Below, in pieces: positions 1 through 12,015 of a stretch of 64,000 bases of DNA. Location: the NCBI RefSeq assembly GCF_902459465.1, contig NC_047065.1, positions 11,943,634 to 12,007,633 of the forward strand. Reading direction: 5' to 3'. The notes beneath the pieces were generated by a model. That model was not told where the DNA came from, did no database searches, and saw only the letters and a program-made list of their open reading frames with translations. Positions within the stretch are counted from its first letter, which is position 1. Each line of letters opens with the position of its first letter. The position numbers were made by a program, and so were the translations under genes. This DNA comes from Asterias rubens (taxonomy: Eukaryota; Echinodermata; Asteroidea; Forcipulatida; Asteriidae).

Positions 1-243
1 ACGGCCAAAAATGAAGTTTAGAAAGGTGGCAGCATATAACCCATGGCACCCACAGCAAATTGCCGTAGTGCCCTGTGCTTTAGCTAGGTTGCCCTGTGCA
101 TGGTTCCTGTGTGAGTTTACATTTTCCTCATAGAGTTGCCCCTTACCAAAGGGGATTTTCTGTGCCCCTACAAGAGCCAAGGCCTGTGGAAATAAAAAAT
201 AACGACAATATTTGTTTGCCCCAAGCGAGAGATATTCTGTTAC

Positions 244-2821
244 CTTTATCATTGACACCAGGGTGAATAAATCTGCAATTGGAGCCCCAGGTGCACTTGC
301 CCTCGTTGTAAAACCGGCACACCTTCTTCACAAAGGGTTTCCTACTGCCTGGTTCCTTGACTTCACCCTCCTCCATATCCTCATCCTGGTGGAGAACAAA
401 ACAGTGACTGACTAAGAATTTCAAATACAGGGAAATTGTGTATATCTTTGAGTTATAGTTGTGTACAAAACCTTGCACTGTCAGCGTCCAAGAAATGACG
501 CCATGGCGTGCCTCACTTGCACATCGTGTCTTGATTTGGTACTTGGTTAGTTAATCCCTTTACAGCCCCATTTGGGCTAAACTGGGATGGTAGGAAAGTG
601 ACGTCAACAGCCAGGTGGATAAGGTGCCAACAGAAAAAGATTAAAAGTGCACTTTTTACTGATGGCAGTGATGGCTGCAGATCATGGGCAGGAAAGGGGC
701 AGGTTTTCGTTGATTGTTTTGAGAAATACAGAGGGTCTTAACGCTAGAAATTAGTTTCTCTTAAAGAAGCATGGGTGTGACTCAACATGCCACTGTTGTG
801 GCATATACTTGGGGCAGAGTAAGGTATTGGTCGATTGTTCTGAAGAAGAAAAAAACCACTCATAGTAGGTCAATGGATTTAACGCTTTAAAATTATGTGC
901 GTTACTTTTGGACTCTCATTGGAGTATGGACATTCATGAGACCCAGTCACAAACCTTGGCCCAATTTTCTAATCAGAGCATTTCAGTCAAGGGCACCAAG
1001 GTGATGGCCAGGGGCATGGAGGCAATCACCTTTGTTGCCTCTGTGAAGTATCAGGCCTGCTTATGATGTGCTAAGGACACCCTTCCATAGATACTTTATA
1101 TATTTTCACTAAAAAACTACAAAACAATGTTTTAAATTACATTTGAATAGCTTTCCGTATGGCACCACCACTTTTTCACTCATTTTTACAAAAGGGATAT
1201 CTCATTGAGGTGAATTAGATACTAAACCTATATTATTTCATATCGACTGAAAAAGTGGTGGCGCCATACGGAAACTTTTCCTTACTTTTTTCCCCCATTT
1301 TATTTTCCGACTTACATCTTCTAATTCACCATCATCATCATCCTCTTCGCCCTCTTCAGCATATAGGCCATCCTCCTCACCCTCTTCCTTCTCATCTTTA
1401 CCACCAGTCTTATCATGATCTTCAACATCTTCCTCATAATCCAGCTCCACAGCATGATCATCCAGGTGGTGAACATCTAGCATCTCTGATTGGCTGGCTG
1501 CTGCCTGCTTCACACCTTCCGATTGGTCACTTGTTAATACAGCTGTCTGTGATTGGTTAGTGTTGCCCATTGAGGATTGAGTGGGCACTGTTGATTGGTC
1601 GGGTGTCTCTAGGTTGTCTTGCATCTCATTTGCCTGCAAGTCCTTGACAGTAATAATCTCATTATTGCTCAAAGTTTGACCTATTGAATCAGTTTGTGTA
1701 GTCTCCTCGTCATCGGGTTTACCTGAGCTAGTTAAATCAGTAATTTGTTCTTCGCTTATAATATCCTTTGTGGATGAGTCATGATCAATTAAATTTTGAT
1801 CACTACTTATTTTAGTGTCCTCAACAACCCCCTGTGAATCACCACTATCTGCTTCTCCCTCTGCCTGACCACTATCCTCTAAGCTTACAGATTCTGTTTT
1901 GTCAGCGAGGGAAGTAACCAAAGACTGTACGGATTCTGGAATTTCATGTGTTGTATTTGAAGGCTGATGTAATGCCAAGTTTGTTTCTAGTTCTGGCTCA
2001 ATTTCTTGGACTATTTCTGGATCATTTATAAGAGGTTTGTCGTCACCATCGGTTTCTGAATTCTCTCCGGATTGATTCAGGTGAAGTGGACTTTCATCCT
2101 TTGTCGCTTCTTCGTCGTCGTCTCCAGGATGACTACAAGAGATGTCCTGTTCAGATACACTTTCATCAGGGTCTCCACCCTGATTTACAGCTGTAGTCCG
2201 ATCATCTTCTTCAATATCGTCTTCAATTTGTTCATCCTTTAGCTCTCCCTCGGATTCACTGCCCTCTACAGCTTCCTCTTCTAGACCCTCGACCTGCACT
2301 CCGACTTCCATTTCTTCTTGTTCACTGTCCTCGTTGTTTTTAGATTCTGCCGCCGTCGCAGGACTGAGAGGTGTTTCGACTTCTACAGATGGGCTTGCGA
2401 TAAGACCACACTCCTCTGACCCACTGGCTGCATCACTCTCCTCATCACCTGAACTGTTTGCCTCTTCTTCTTCATTGTCGCTGCTCCCAGTGGAGTTGCT
2501 GTTCGGACTTTCTGGCGTTTCCGTTATATTATCCGCATCGCCTGGCTCCGATTGGACCTCATTGTCACTTGGGGTGTGGGGTCCCCTCTGATATACCTCC
2601 TCATCGTCTTGATCGTCACTACTTGAGTTTGGCGGACTTTCAGGGTTATCCATCCGACTTAATAAATCCGATACGCCATTATGATCATCATCGACAATTG
2701 GCTCTAGGTCAGAGCCACTCGGCGGCGATCCTCGTTCGTTGTTGTCACTCTTGCCAGATGAGTTTTGGTCGAGTTCCAAATTATCCGGGCTTCGAATCTG
2801 TCCCTCATCCTCTGAATCCAT
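244..2821 (-). CDS. ZC3H18: ZC3H18, 5' part (two coding exons; gene continues off the left edge)
   Basis: Coding exon 1 is 1316-2821 (502 codons, phase 0, GTAAGT donor at 1315-1310). Coding exon 2 is 244-385 (acceptor AG at 387-386, donor GT at 243-242). The ATG at 2821 is chosen because the protein from there opens with an acidic MDSEDEG, and a good acceptor lies just upstream at 2862-2861, so a noncoding first exon must lie further upstream. Residues 1-502 are almost entirely acidic and Ser/Asn-rich low complexity. Exon 2 carries one CCCH zinc finger, C525-x7-C533-x5-C539-x3-H543, inside the segment TWGSNCRFIHPGVNDKG, which is the signature of ZC3H18 and is preceded by the family's EEGEVK motif. 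Known role: a nuclear protein that links the cap-binding/ARS2 complex to NEXT and the exosome. The Arg/Ser-rich C-terminal part expected for the family is outside the window. Bases 1-243 are intron with nothing recognised. Confidence 0.93.
1151..1274. repeat. Hairpin MITE, family H, copy 1
   Basis: Terminal inverted repeats of about 24 bases (CCGTATGGCGCCACCACTTT and its complement, one mismatch) flank a short AT-rich centre. It lies in ZC3H18 intron 1, about 40 bases past the coding exon 1 donor. A second copy in the opposite orientation is at 35829-35950. Confidence 0.8.
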
Positions 2822-2860
2822 CTCTGAGGAGCGAATTCCTTGAAGCTTCCGACAAATTAC

Positions 2861-4358
2861 CTGAAAAATTAAAAGAGGTATCAAATTAGGTCTCTGACAA
2901 AGGGAGCTCGAGGAATTTTTTTTATTTGTTGTTAAAAGTAATTTAAAAAAAATAAGAGTTCCAGGCTAATAAATAGGGTGCAAAATTTGTTGCATCATCA
3001 GACATCAATAAACAAGATTCTTAAAGGCAACAGTTTAAAAAGTAAAAAACAAAAAGTCTTTTCGCAAACTCTAGTTTTTAATAAATCCTTTCCGGGAGCA
3101 CTAATTTGTTTAGCAGCAGCAGCGCAGGTAGGCGCTATAGAATCTAATTCCAAAGATACAAAGATATTAAGGTCACCAAAAAATTCTGAGCTGCAGCTAC
3201 ATCAGTGTTGGGTTTCACACATTCGCACCAACTTCTAAACTTTTGCACTTTTGCAACCGTTTTGTTTGAAAATGAACTCGACCAAATTTAATACTAATGA
3301 ACAATTTGCAAGGAACAAAATTACATTGAATGAAAGCTTCCTTATCATTTTGTATAACCCGACTTTTAAAGATTTGCAATTTCTAATTCATATTTGGCGA
3401 ACATGAATATGAACTCTGAGAGGAGGTCGGGAAAGAAACTAGTTTTGTTTTTGTGTTCATATCATATTTTGTTCATCTGCTTATTCCCTTATCAAATTAG
3501 TGCAATTGCAAAAAGTTTGGCTAAAAATGGCAATTTAATTTGCAGTTAAGAATTTTAATTTTTTTTCGCTACAGCAGGATATAAAAGCCACACAGGAAAA
3601 GCAAGTTACGCCTCGAGCTGCGCAACCAATATTCGTACGCATGTGCTGTATGTGCTATTTTCTCTGAGCGCTGAAGTGAGTATGAACGTGTACGTTGTGT
3701 GTAGTAAAAAAAATCAAGAATCCGTGTCGTGTTGCAAAGCAGTGTATATGTAAAAACAACCACCAAAGAGCAATTTATTTCAACTCAGACCAATTCTAAA
3801 CGCACCTTAGTGAGCAACAAGCATCTCAAGATTATATTTCTGAGGAAATTTTCCTAAAAAATAACGCAATTTTAAAGTTTAACCACGCAGTCGATAGGGG
3901 GATTATTGTTCAAGCGGCGCCATGATGGAAAATTACCCACAATTCCACTGTAAAATAAGCTCCCCGGCACAGTGATAAAAAGCCCTAAAGAGGCGCGTAG
4001 AGTTTTGGACGTGATCCCTCTAACAACCAAGCCAATTTGGTCGAGTCAAAATGTTATAAGCTTAGAGGGCATAAACGTGTTTCGTAACTCGTGCGCGTGA
4101 AGGGCATCATAAACTAGTCGATTCCTTTCATATATCAAAATTATCTTAAGGGATCGATTCTTTTGTGAAACCCGTGTTATAAGAACATAGGCCAACCTCA
4201 CTACATGTATTCGGTTCTCAAATTAACCGTAACCATATAGTCGATATTTCATTAAGGTAATCGCCATTGATGCTGATGGTACGGTGTTGCCGGCTTCTTC
4301 TTCTACTTTTATCGAGTCCCGTCGAAAGTGCCATAATTTGAGGAAAATTATCATTACT
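2861..4358. promoter_or_regulatory. Head-to-head intergenic region between ZC3H18 and UQCRFS1
   Basis: About 1.5 kb separates the first visible ZC3H18 exon (minus) from the UQCRFS1 start codon (plus). It must hold the ZC3H18 noncoding first exon and both promoters. A G+C-richer patch around 3895-4010 includes GCGGCGCCATGATGG and TACCCACAATTCC, loosely like YY1 and ZNF143 sites, but no TATA box or transcription start can be assigned. I see no interspersed repeat of the lettered families here, in contrast to the rest of the window, which fits a functional promoter region. Confidence 0.4.
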
Positions 4359-7300
4359 ATGCTGGCAGTTGGGACAAAAATTGGGGCTTTTGCCCCGTTT
4401 ATAAGTGCTACCTCACAAAATGTAGCATCACAACTAAGGCCAGCCGTAGTTGTGGCCCCGTCGTTGCTGCCGACTTTCAAGATTCCGACCGACGTGGAGA
4501 AGCACACAAACCGGGGAATGAGCGCTCTCGCACCCCGTAGCAACTTGAAAGTGACATCGGGTGTTCAATGTAAGTCTATTATTAATTATTATTTACACAA
4601 CACATACTTTAAATAATATTCAATATTATGGTACATTCTGACATTGAACTTTGAACTCTCCCGGATTTTGCAGAAAGTTCCCTGAATAATGAAAATAAAC
4701 AAACATTTCCCACAATAACATCCATGACATCCAACTATTCCAATGTTCGTGATTGATGATGCGAGTTGGTGTTCTGATTTTTGTTATGAACAAAATTGAC
4801 AATCTTGCTGCAATACTTTCTTTACGTAAATAAATATTGAAAATGGAAAATCTTCCATATGTAAAAATAGGCTAGTTAGTTTTTGTTTCACTCAGTTTTA
4901 AGCTGGAAAAAATTGGTAAATATTTATATGAAAACATGTTGTCTGTTGAAACTTTAAGTAAGCAATGTATTTTGGGTGTCACTATTTACCGGAAAACACC
5001 AGAAAATACCGGAAAATACCGGAAAACTACCGGAAAACACCAGAAACACCGGAAAACTACCGCAAAAACACCAGAAAATACCGGAAAACTACCGGAAAAC
5101 ACCAGAAAACACCAGAAATTACCGGAAAATACCGGAAAACTACCGGGAAATACCGGAAAATACCTGAATAACAGCGCCGAAACACGACAGAGCAGCCAGC
5201 GGGCGTAGCTAAACACAGGAATACGTATACGAAGAACTGAGGAATAATTAAACTTATCACAGTCCTTCCTTTATCTGTCTCTATTTTCAGTGGAGTTTAT
5301 AAAAAAAAACGTACAACTTTAATGTAAGAAGTTGCGTCGGCATTACTTTTTGTGTACGTTCATAGAGAACGCTGGCTGCTCTGTCGTGTTTCGGCGCTGT
5401 TAGTCAGGTATTTTCTGTTGTTTTTTTGGTATTTTCCGGTAATTTCTGGTGTTTTCCGGTAGTTTTCTGGTGTTTTCCGGTATTTTCCGGTAATTTCTGG
5501 TGTTTTCCGGTAGTTTTCTGGTGTTTTCCGGTATTTTCTGGTGTTTTCCGGTAAATAGTGACACTGACGTATTTTTATTTGATATTATTAAATTAATATT
5601 TTAAATAATAAATAAACATTGTTTAATTTATTACATAATTAACTGAATGAGAAAGTGGCTGTCGACCACTGTCTTTTTTGTTTTTGTTTTTGTTGTTGTG
5701 CAACAACAACATACAACATTTCCCAGTCTGAATTTAGTTGCCTATTGCAAGATTTTTTAACTTGTGCAGGACCACTTTGAAGAAAATTGAAAAACTCACC
5801 ATTTAAATGTGTATTAAAAAATGATGATCTACAGTTTTTTAATAGTTGTATCCCATACATTTTATTTTACACAGGCTCCAGCTATGTCCGATATGCACAC
5901 ACCGACATCAGAGTGCCTGATTTTTCAGAGTACCGCAATGAAGGTTCACTCGATCCAAACAAGCCTTCCAGTGAAACATCAATGGATCGAAGGGCGTACT
6001 CCTACATGATGGTCGGTGCCGGTGGTGTGGCCGCAGCATACATAGCCAAGACCATGGTGACAGATTTCGTTAGCAGCATGAGCGCGTCCGCTGACGTTTT
6101 GGCTATGGCCAAGATTGAGATCAAGCTCAGCGAGATCCCAGAGGTTTGTATCGTGTAGGGTCTGAAACTCACCAGCCATTGTTTTCACCAAAGTTTTACC
6201 AACTTAGGATTAATCTTTGGACTTAAAATTGTAGGATGAGTGAAGTTTTGTAACCATAGATGTAAGGACGCATTGAACCCATCCTAAGTTAGGAAGAGTT
6301 ACTTGTCTAACTTGAGATAGGATTAATCCTAGCCTTTTGTGAAATCAGCTGCAGCACCCAATTTCATTATGCTGTATAAAAAAAGACAATACTGCTCAGC
6401 AAGTACCTGCTAAGCCATCATTAGCAGGGAACCAGTCACAAGCAACACAAGTTTGATTATTATTCGGCTGATGACCCGTTTCTGTTAAAGCAACATTTTT
6501 CTTTGCTAAGCAATTGCTAATGCTTTTAAACAGCTTTATAAAATTGGGCCTACATATAGAAAGATTAAAGTAAATAGTGTATTTAAATACATGACAAATT
6601 TCCTACAGTCAAAAACAATTGTTTTTTTGGTCTATTTTTGACCCTGTCAGATGAACTTGTCCAAGATTAACACTTCCACTTCGAGTCAATTGTGGAGCCC
6701 ACAGTTCAACCATTCAAAATTCATTGACATGCTTCACTGATTGTGCATAGCTACCCAAATTTGATCCAATGTTAAAGCTTTTCAGGCATGCAACCATATT
6801 TCAATGATTTTGGATGGTCTTCTAAAATTTGAATGGTAAAACTGAGAATAATAAAAAGAAAATCAGCTGATCCAAAGAAAAGTTGCATGCCTGGCTTTTA
6901 GAGTGTGTACAAAACTACGAGCTAGTGCAAGGAATGGATTATTGAATGGATTCAAATGGTCAATCAGCAGGAGGGTTACCCCTCCTACTGATACACCATA
7001 CTTTATAAACAGGGGTGCGTTCCACTTGCGCAAACGACTCGCAACTGTTTGCGCAAACGTTTTTTTTCTTTTGAACGATTGGTGCGTATACGCGATGTCA
7101 ATATGGCGGCGCCCTGAAATGAAGATGGCGCGCACCATACGTAGGTTTTTTTTAAACTTCGTTTTTGCTGCAATAGTCCTCATTTTGACATCATTACATC
7201 AACTAATTAACTTTGTTATTCCAAATCTGCATTATCATCCACCGAAAATACAATGTAATTATGTTTGTGACAAAGAAATAATACCGTATGCTTGTCCGCC

Positions 7301-8002
7301 ATTTTAAAAATCACTCGCCAACACCAAAGTATGTTCGCCTAAAGTTGCCAATGTTCGCCAACGGTGGCGGCGAACAACTCGTTCCACTTGAAATTGTTGG
7401 CGAACGTGCGCAACTGTTGGCAACGTTTGCGCGAGTGAAACGCACCCCAGGCCTTAAATTACACCCATGACACGAAGGCTATGACCTGTTACCATTGGTC
7501 TTGGCCTTGGTGCCCTTCAAAAGTTTTCATTGACTTTTTGGTTTTCCCCTGGAAGTGCCCTTTGCAAAAATGGATAAGGCCTTGCCCTTTCATTCAACTT
7601 GTTCAAATACAAATTCCATTTTTTTTTTTTTTAATGTATAAATTTTGCTGCTTTTATTCACAGGGTAAGAATATGACATTCAAGTGGAGAGGTAAACCCT
7701 TGTTCGTACGGCACAGAACCCAGGCCGAGATCGACGATGTCGTTTCGGTGGATGTATCCTCGTTACGCCACCCCCAGCAAGACAGCGAACGCGTGACGAA
7801 TCCCGATTGGTTGGTGGTTATCGGAGTTTGCACGCATCTCGGCTGCGTGCCCATTGCCAACGCAGGAGAATATGGCGGCTACTACTGCCCGTGCCACGGC
7901 TCTCATTATGATGCATCGGGCCGAATCAGGAAGGGACCTGCACCTGAGAATCTAGAAGTCCCAGAATATATTTTTAATGGAAACGAGTTAGTTGTTGGAT
8001 GA
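4359..8002 (+). CDS. UQCRFS1: Cytochrome b-c1 complex subunit Rieske (UQCRFS1), complete, three exons
   Basis: Exons are 4359-4569 (GTAAGT donor), 5875-6143 and 7664-8002; all junctions are GT-AG and keep frame, giving 272 residues (human 274). The ATG at 4359 is chosen because [19 protein letters not shown] aligns with the vertebrate N-terminus and no in-frame ATG lies upstream. Residues 1 to about 75 are the mitochondrial presequence, which in vertebrates is kept as a complex III subunit. [15 protein letters not shown] begins the mature protein. About 108-128 is the single membrane helix, followed by the conserved hinge [12 protein letters not shown]. Exon 3 encodes the Rieske fold: C216-T-H218-L-G-C221 and C235-P-C237-H238. 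C216, H218, C235 and H238 hold the 2Fe-2S cluster, and C221-C237 is the structural disulfide. The protein passes electrons from ubiquinol to cytochrome c1 at the inner membrane. All ligand residues are intact. Confidence 0.98.
4976..5564. mobile_element. Foldback element with tandem-repeat arms (TU-like) in UQCRFS1 intron 1
   Basis: The left arm (4976-5198) begins GTGTCACTATTTACCGG and continues as tandem 11-base units of the type CCGGAAAATAC / CAGAAAACAC. The right arm (5374-5564) is its inverted complement and ends GGTAAATAGTGACAC. The inner edges of both arms carry AACAGCGCCGAAACACGACA and its complement. The centre, about 175 bases, is unrelated. GTATTTT occurs a few bases outside both ends, but not flush with them, so the target duplication is uncertain. 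The open frames across the arms are a by-product of the repeat. Confidence 0.82.
6182..6356. repeat. Degraded hairpin MITE, family B
   Basis: Begins about 40 bases after the UQCRFS1 exon 2 donor. It shows the B pattern of alternating GGATTAATCC, CATCCTAAGTTAGGA and a terminal TTTTGTGAAATC, with more mismatches between arms than other copies. Confidence 0.65.
7012..7448. repeat. Inverted-repeat element, family F, copy 1
   Basis: Ends are GGGGTGCGTTCCACTTGCGC and the complementary GCGAGTGAAACGCACCCC. The interior is rich in GTTTGCGCAAACG and GTTCGCCAAC motifs. It lies in UQCRFS1 intron 2. A second copy, itself interrupted, is at 56010-56490. Confidence 0.75.
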
Positions 8003-8036
8003 TTGCGAGTTTAGATTCTATTCATTAGGACAGTTG

Positions 8037-8562
8037 TTAAAGGCACTTGCGTGGATTTCACAAAGAGTTAAGACTAGTCTTATCTCGAGTTAAGACGAGT
8101 TACTCGTCCTAACTTAGGACTAGCCATACGTTTTTCTTATCTCCTAGGACTAGTCCTAAGTTAGGACTAGTCCTAACTCTTTGTGAAATCGACACTTGGA
8201 CACTATTGGTAACTACTCAAAAGAATTTGTGGCATAAGAACTTACTTGGTAAACGAGCAATAGAGAGCTGTTGATAGTATAAAAAAAACACGAGGAGAAG
8301 AGGCTCCCTCTAAAGTAACGAAATTTTTGAGAAAGAAGTACAATATCTCACTCAAACAACTTGAGTTGAATAAGTAACCTCAAATTCATGGCATCTGAAA
8401 GCACATAACTTGAGAGATGAGGGTGTTTTTTTCTTCAAGTGTTCTCTCACAACTTCGATGACCAATGGGGTCCAAATTTTCTGTTTTTTTTCATCCATAT
8501 GTTGAGATACACCAAGTGAGAAGACTGGTCTTTGACAATTACCAATAGTGTCCGTGCCTTAA
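8037..8562. repeat. TTAA-bounded hairpin MITE, family A, interrupted by family B
   Basis: TTAA at 8037-8040 and 8559-8562. The arm sequence GGCACTTGGACACTATTGG is split by a B element at 8050-8192. It starts about 35 bases after the UQCRFS1 stop codon, so the 3' UTR may run into it. Confidence 0.8.
8050..8192. repeat. Hairpin MITE, family B, nested in family A
   Basis: Ends CGTGGATTTCACAAAGAG and CTCTTTGTGAAATCGA. CACTTG is present on both sides, and removing the element plus one CACTTG restores the family A arm, so CACTTG looks like a 6-base target duplication. Confidence 0.8.
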
Positions 8563-9869
8563 GTTGCCACTGATAGACAATCCATAAACCATGGATTCCT
8601 GCACTGCATGAAAAACCTCAACCCTTATAATCCTCTACAATGAGTCAAAGGGATTGAGTACTTACCTGACAAAACACCACAGTCCCTTCTCGTTTTAACA
8701 ATAAATTGCTGGGACTAGCCAAGTTACCTCAATATTGCTGGACAGTGAATGCAATTATGGAAAGACGAGCAAATCATAGAAACATAGAAACACAAGGGAG
8801 AAATGAAATTCAAAGCCCTGGAATTACATCTTTGAGAGGGCAAGGCCATTTTCACTTTACAAACGGCTTTTCCATTAAAAAATCTTAAAGTTTATGAAGG
8901 GGCACCAAGGCCAAGACCACGGGCAACAGAGGCCATGGCCTCATTGGCCTATGTGTTATTCCAGGCTGGATTCAGGACCTGAGAATGTACTCTTTACAAA
9001 CAGAACTTCTTCATAACAGTGCTTGTTATAAGTGGGTTGACTGTACAGTAGTTTGCTTCTTTGCAACAGGTGTCCCACTTGTCTTGCATAGAAAGTCAAC
9101 TTTCTCAGTAATATCTTCTACTATGACATAAAATTGGGTCTAGGTATTATTAGATGTTCAACTTTCCGTGATCTGAAAATGCAAAACCTTTATCAGTGGC
9201 AATCAACAATTATCCTATTTTTACTTGAAATTTTAATATAAATTATACACAAAACATTTTCTTTCTTGTTCGTTTAAGTTGCTTTTCAGGATCTTTAACC
9301 CAAGGAAAATGGAAACAGTTAGATTGAAAAAAGAAACCAATTCATAGGAATTTGTGTGGCAGAAATGAAAACTCTGTGTTGGCCCCATTGCTCAGATGTC
9401 CCCAAGTGGCTTTGGAATTCATCTTGCTGCATGCATGCCACCTGAAACATGCACGGAACAGTAACACACGGGGGGAATTGCGACTCCCAAATGTGTGATG
9501 ACACCATGTGAATTGGGCCAATTGCGAGTTTTAAAAGCATACATTATTTACATGCATGAACTGTACGTGTTTACAATTTGGTACAAAATCCTGTCTTTGT
9601 CTTCTTGAATTTTAATTTATGCAGTTCACCATTATGATACAAACCTATTGCATTAATTTCATTTATATCTCAAGCGCATTCAAACATTTTGTGGGACCGC
9701 TTGAGGTCCCTTGTACGTTTCTGTAACATGTGAAAGGCACATTACAAACTTGCACACTTTAAAGGGTCCCAATGTTTGAATACGCAGGAGACTTGCGCAG
9801 TCTATACAGTTTTATCTACCAAGTACATTACCCTGAATAACAACCCACAAGGGAAACTGGAGGAGGCTT
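8563..9869. other. Intergenic stretch between UQCRFS1 and NAE1 (tail-to-tail), nothing recognised
   Basis: No frame with coding character and no lettered repeat could be assigned. A possible poly(A) signal AATAAA lies at 8700-8705, but whether UQCRFS1 uses it cannot be told from sequence alone. Confidence 0.5.
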
Positions 9870-9999
9870 AGGCCGTGTCCGAAACGACGACTTCGGCTAC
9901 AGCTACGTCTAGATCAGCGCGACTACCAGTGTTGAAGAATAGCAGACGCGCGTGATCTAGCCGTAGCTGTAGCCAAAGTCGCCGTTTCAGACACGGCCT
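9870..9999. repeat. Hairpin MITE, family G, copy 1
   Basis: Long inverted arms begin AGGCCGTGTCCGAAACGACG and end with the imperfect complement GCCGTTTCAGACACGGCCT. The arms include the motif GGCTACAGCTACG. A second copy is nested in an F element at 56112-56240. Confidence 0.8.
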
Positions 10000-10114
10000 T
10001 ATAAGTTATAACCGAGTGCCAGGCATGTTTAAATCCTGCTTTAGTCAATTTTTCTTTCATCAATCCCAGTTATACTTACTTTATGTCTCAATCATCAAAA
10101 CACGTTTCAAACAC

Positions 10115-10360
10115 CAGGGCCAAATTTCATAGAGCTGCTTAGCACAAAAATTTGCTTAGCATGAAATTTCTTTCTTGATAAAAACAGGATTACCAACAAA
10201 ATTTCTATTTGTTGCATATTGCTTGTTACTAGTAATCAGCTGTTGTTTGCTTATCCTGAAAATCACATGGAAATTTTGTTGGTAATCCCGTTGTTATCAA
10301 GGAAGAAATTTCATGCTAAGCAAATTTTTGTGCTTTGCAGCTCTATGAAATTGGGCCCAG
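10115..10360. repeat. Hairpin MITE, family C
   Basis: Arms start AGGGCCAAATTTCATAGAGC and end GCTCTATGAAATTGGGCCC. The arms also share GCTTAGCATGAAATTTCTT with its complement. Other copies: 16294-16400 (partial), 24806-24996 (divergent), 26975-27218, 33497-33657. Confidence 0.82.
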
Positions 10361-10596
10361 AAGTTCACACAGCTAGCCAGCTACCCTATCTTCCAGTGCA
10401 TTTTATAAATATGTATAGGTTATTGAGTAGTTGTTTTAATATTTTTTTTGCTGATTTGTGTTGAGCCTATTCTGTACATGTACAAGGTTTTGCAAGTTGA
10501 AAAAGAGTGAAACATCAATAAAGTATGTTATTAATTATAATGAAGTTATGCCGATTGTGTTGTTATTTCTTTACATGGCCATGGCTGTTTCTAAGG

Positions 10597-10761
10597 GTGC
10601 TTTCACGAAACGCTAGGATTAATCCTATCTCAAGATAGGACGAGTAACCCGTCCTAACTTAGGATGGGTTCAATGCGTCCTAGGTCTATGGATACAGAAC
10701 TTACTCGTCCTCAGTCCTAAAATTAATCCTAAGTTAGGAAGAGTTTGTTGAAATCGACGGC
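10597..10761. repeat. Hairpin MITE, family B (GGATTAATCC subtype)
   Basis: Ends GCTTTCACGAAACGCTAGG and GTTGAAATCGACGGCAG. The core reads CCTAACTTAGGATGGGTTCA ... GACGAGT. It shares this core with the copies at 6182 and 49535. Confidence 0.75.
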
Positions 10762-11023
10762 AGAATGCCCAATCAGAAAAATCCTGAGGAAAACAACCAC
10801 ACAATCTAAAAAGTAAACTATATTATCATCCACACTTTATTTTATTTTCACATAAAAATGAGAACTTTACTACTTTATATAGCCAGAATTTTAGGTATGC
10901 TTTTTATTTACATTGATACTAATTGACACCATTATAAACGGGAAAAAATCCGGTTTGTAAGTGTTCATACAACCTGGGAAAATGAGAGCATCCCAACACT
11001 AAATTTGGCTTCAGAGCCCCTCT

Positions 11024-11398
11024 TTAAAGGCAGTGGACACTATTGGTATTTACTCAAAATAATTATCAGCATAAAACCTCAGTTGGTAACGAGTAATGGG
11101 GAGAGGTTGATAGTATAAAACAATGTGAGAAACGGCTCCCTCTGAAGTGAGTAGTTTTCGAGAAAGAAGTAATTTTTCACGAATTTGATGTCGATACCTA
11201 AATTTTAGAATTTGAGGTCTCAAAATCAAGCATCAGAAAGCACACAACGATGGTGTTTTTTCTTTCATTATTAACTTGCAAATTCGACGACCGATTTAGC
11301 TCAAATTTTCACAGGTTTGTTATTTTATGCATATGTTGAGATACACCAACTGTGAAGACTAGTCTTTGACAATTACCAATAGTGTCCACTGTCTTTAA
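11024..11398. repeat. TTAA-bounded hairpin MITE, family A, near full length
   Basis: TTAA at both ends, with GGCAGTGGACACTATTGG on the left and CCAATAGTGTCCACTGTC on the right. Length about 375, as for the other intact copies. Confidence 0.85.
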
Positions 11399-11641
11399 AG
11401 TTCACAGCTTTTGCTTGGTGCCGTTTTTTAAAAACTATTGCAATAAATATTTCCATTGGGGAAATCTGGGATAACTTGCTTTGTAAAAGTAATAAATAGA
11501 TAGTCATAGAAGAACATGCCATTAAACACATACACTGAGGCCTCTTGTGAGGGGTCCATTAAAAAAACAAAAAACGTAGGAAAACGGGACAAAAAAGTCA
11601 CCCTCTTCCCAGCCAGGGTCATCCTACATGTTAACATTGTA

Positions 11642-12015
11642 TTAAAGCCATGGATACTTTCGGTAAACAATATTGTCCAAAGGCCCACACTTCGTGTATC
11701 TCAACTTATATATTGAATAACAAATCTGTGAAAATTTAGGCTCAATCGGTCATCGGAGTTGGGAGAAAATAACGGGAAAACCCACCCTGGTTTCCGCACG
11801 TGCCGCCGTGTCATGACATGTGTTTAAATAAATCCGTAATTCACGATATCAAGAATTGATAATTGTTTAAATGTTTTCTCAAAAAGTAAAGCATTTCATG
11901 GAATAATATTTCAAGAGAAGTATTACACCATTACCTTCTGTAAACCCTGTAAGTTATTTGTAAATCTTTGAGGTTTTTTTTTTTTTTTTTTCCCGAAAGT
12001 GTATAATGGCTTTAA
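11642..12015. repeat. TTAA-bounded hairpin MITE, family D, copy 1
   Basis: Starts TTAAAGCCATGGATACTTTC and ends at the TTAA at 12012-12015. Interior landmarks are GGGAAAACCCACCC and GCCGTGTCATGACATG. The right end is fused to an inverted partial copy. Confidence 0.8.

Noticed and set aside
4267..4358. N-terminal extension of UQCRFS1 upstream of 4359
   Set aside because: The open frame upstream has no ATG; family alignment starts at the ATG at 4359.
4936..5260. Lys/Pro/Thr-rich open frames (ENTGKLP repeats)
   Set aside because: By-product of the 11-base foldback arm; open in three frames and on both strands.
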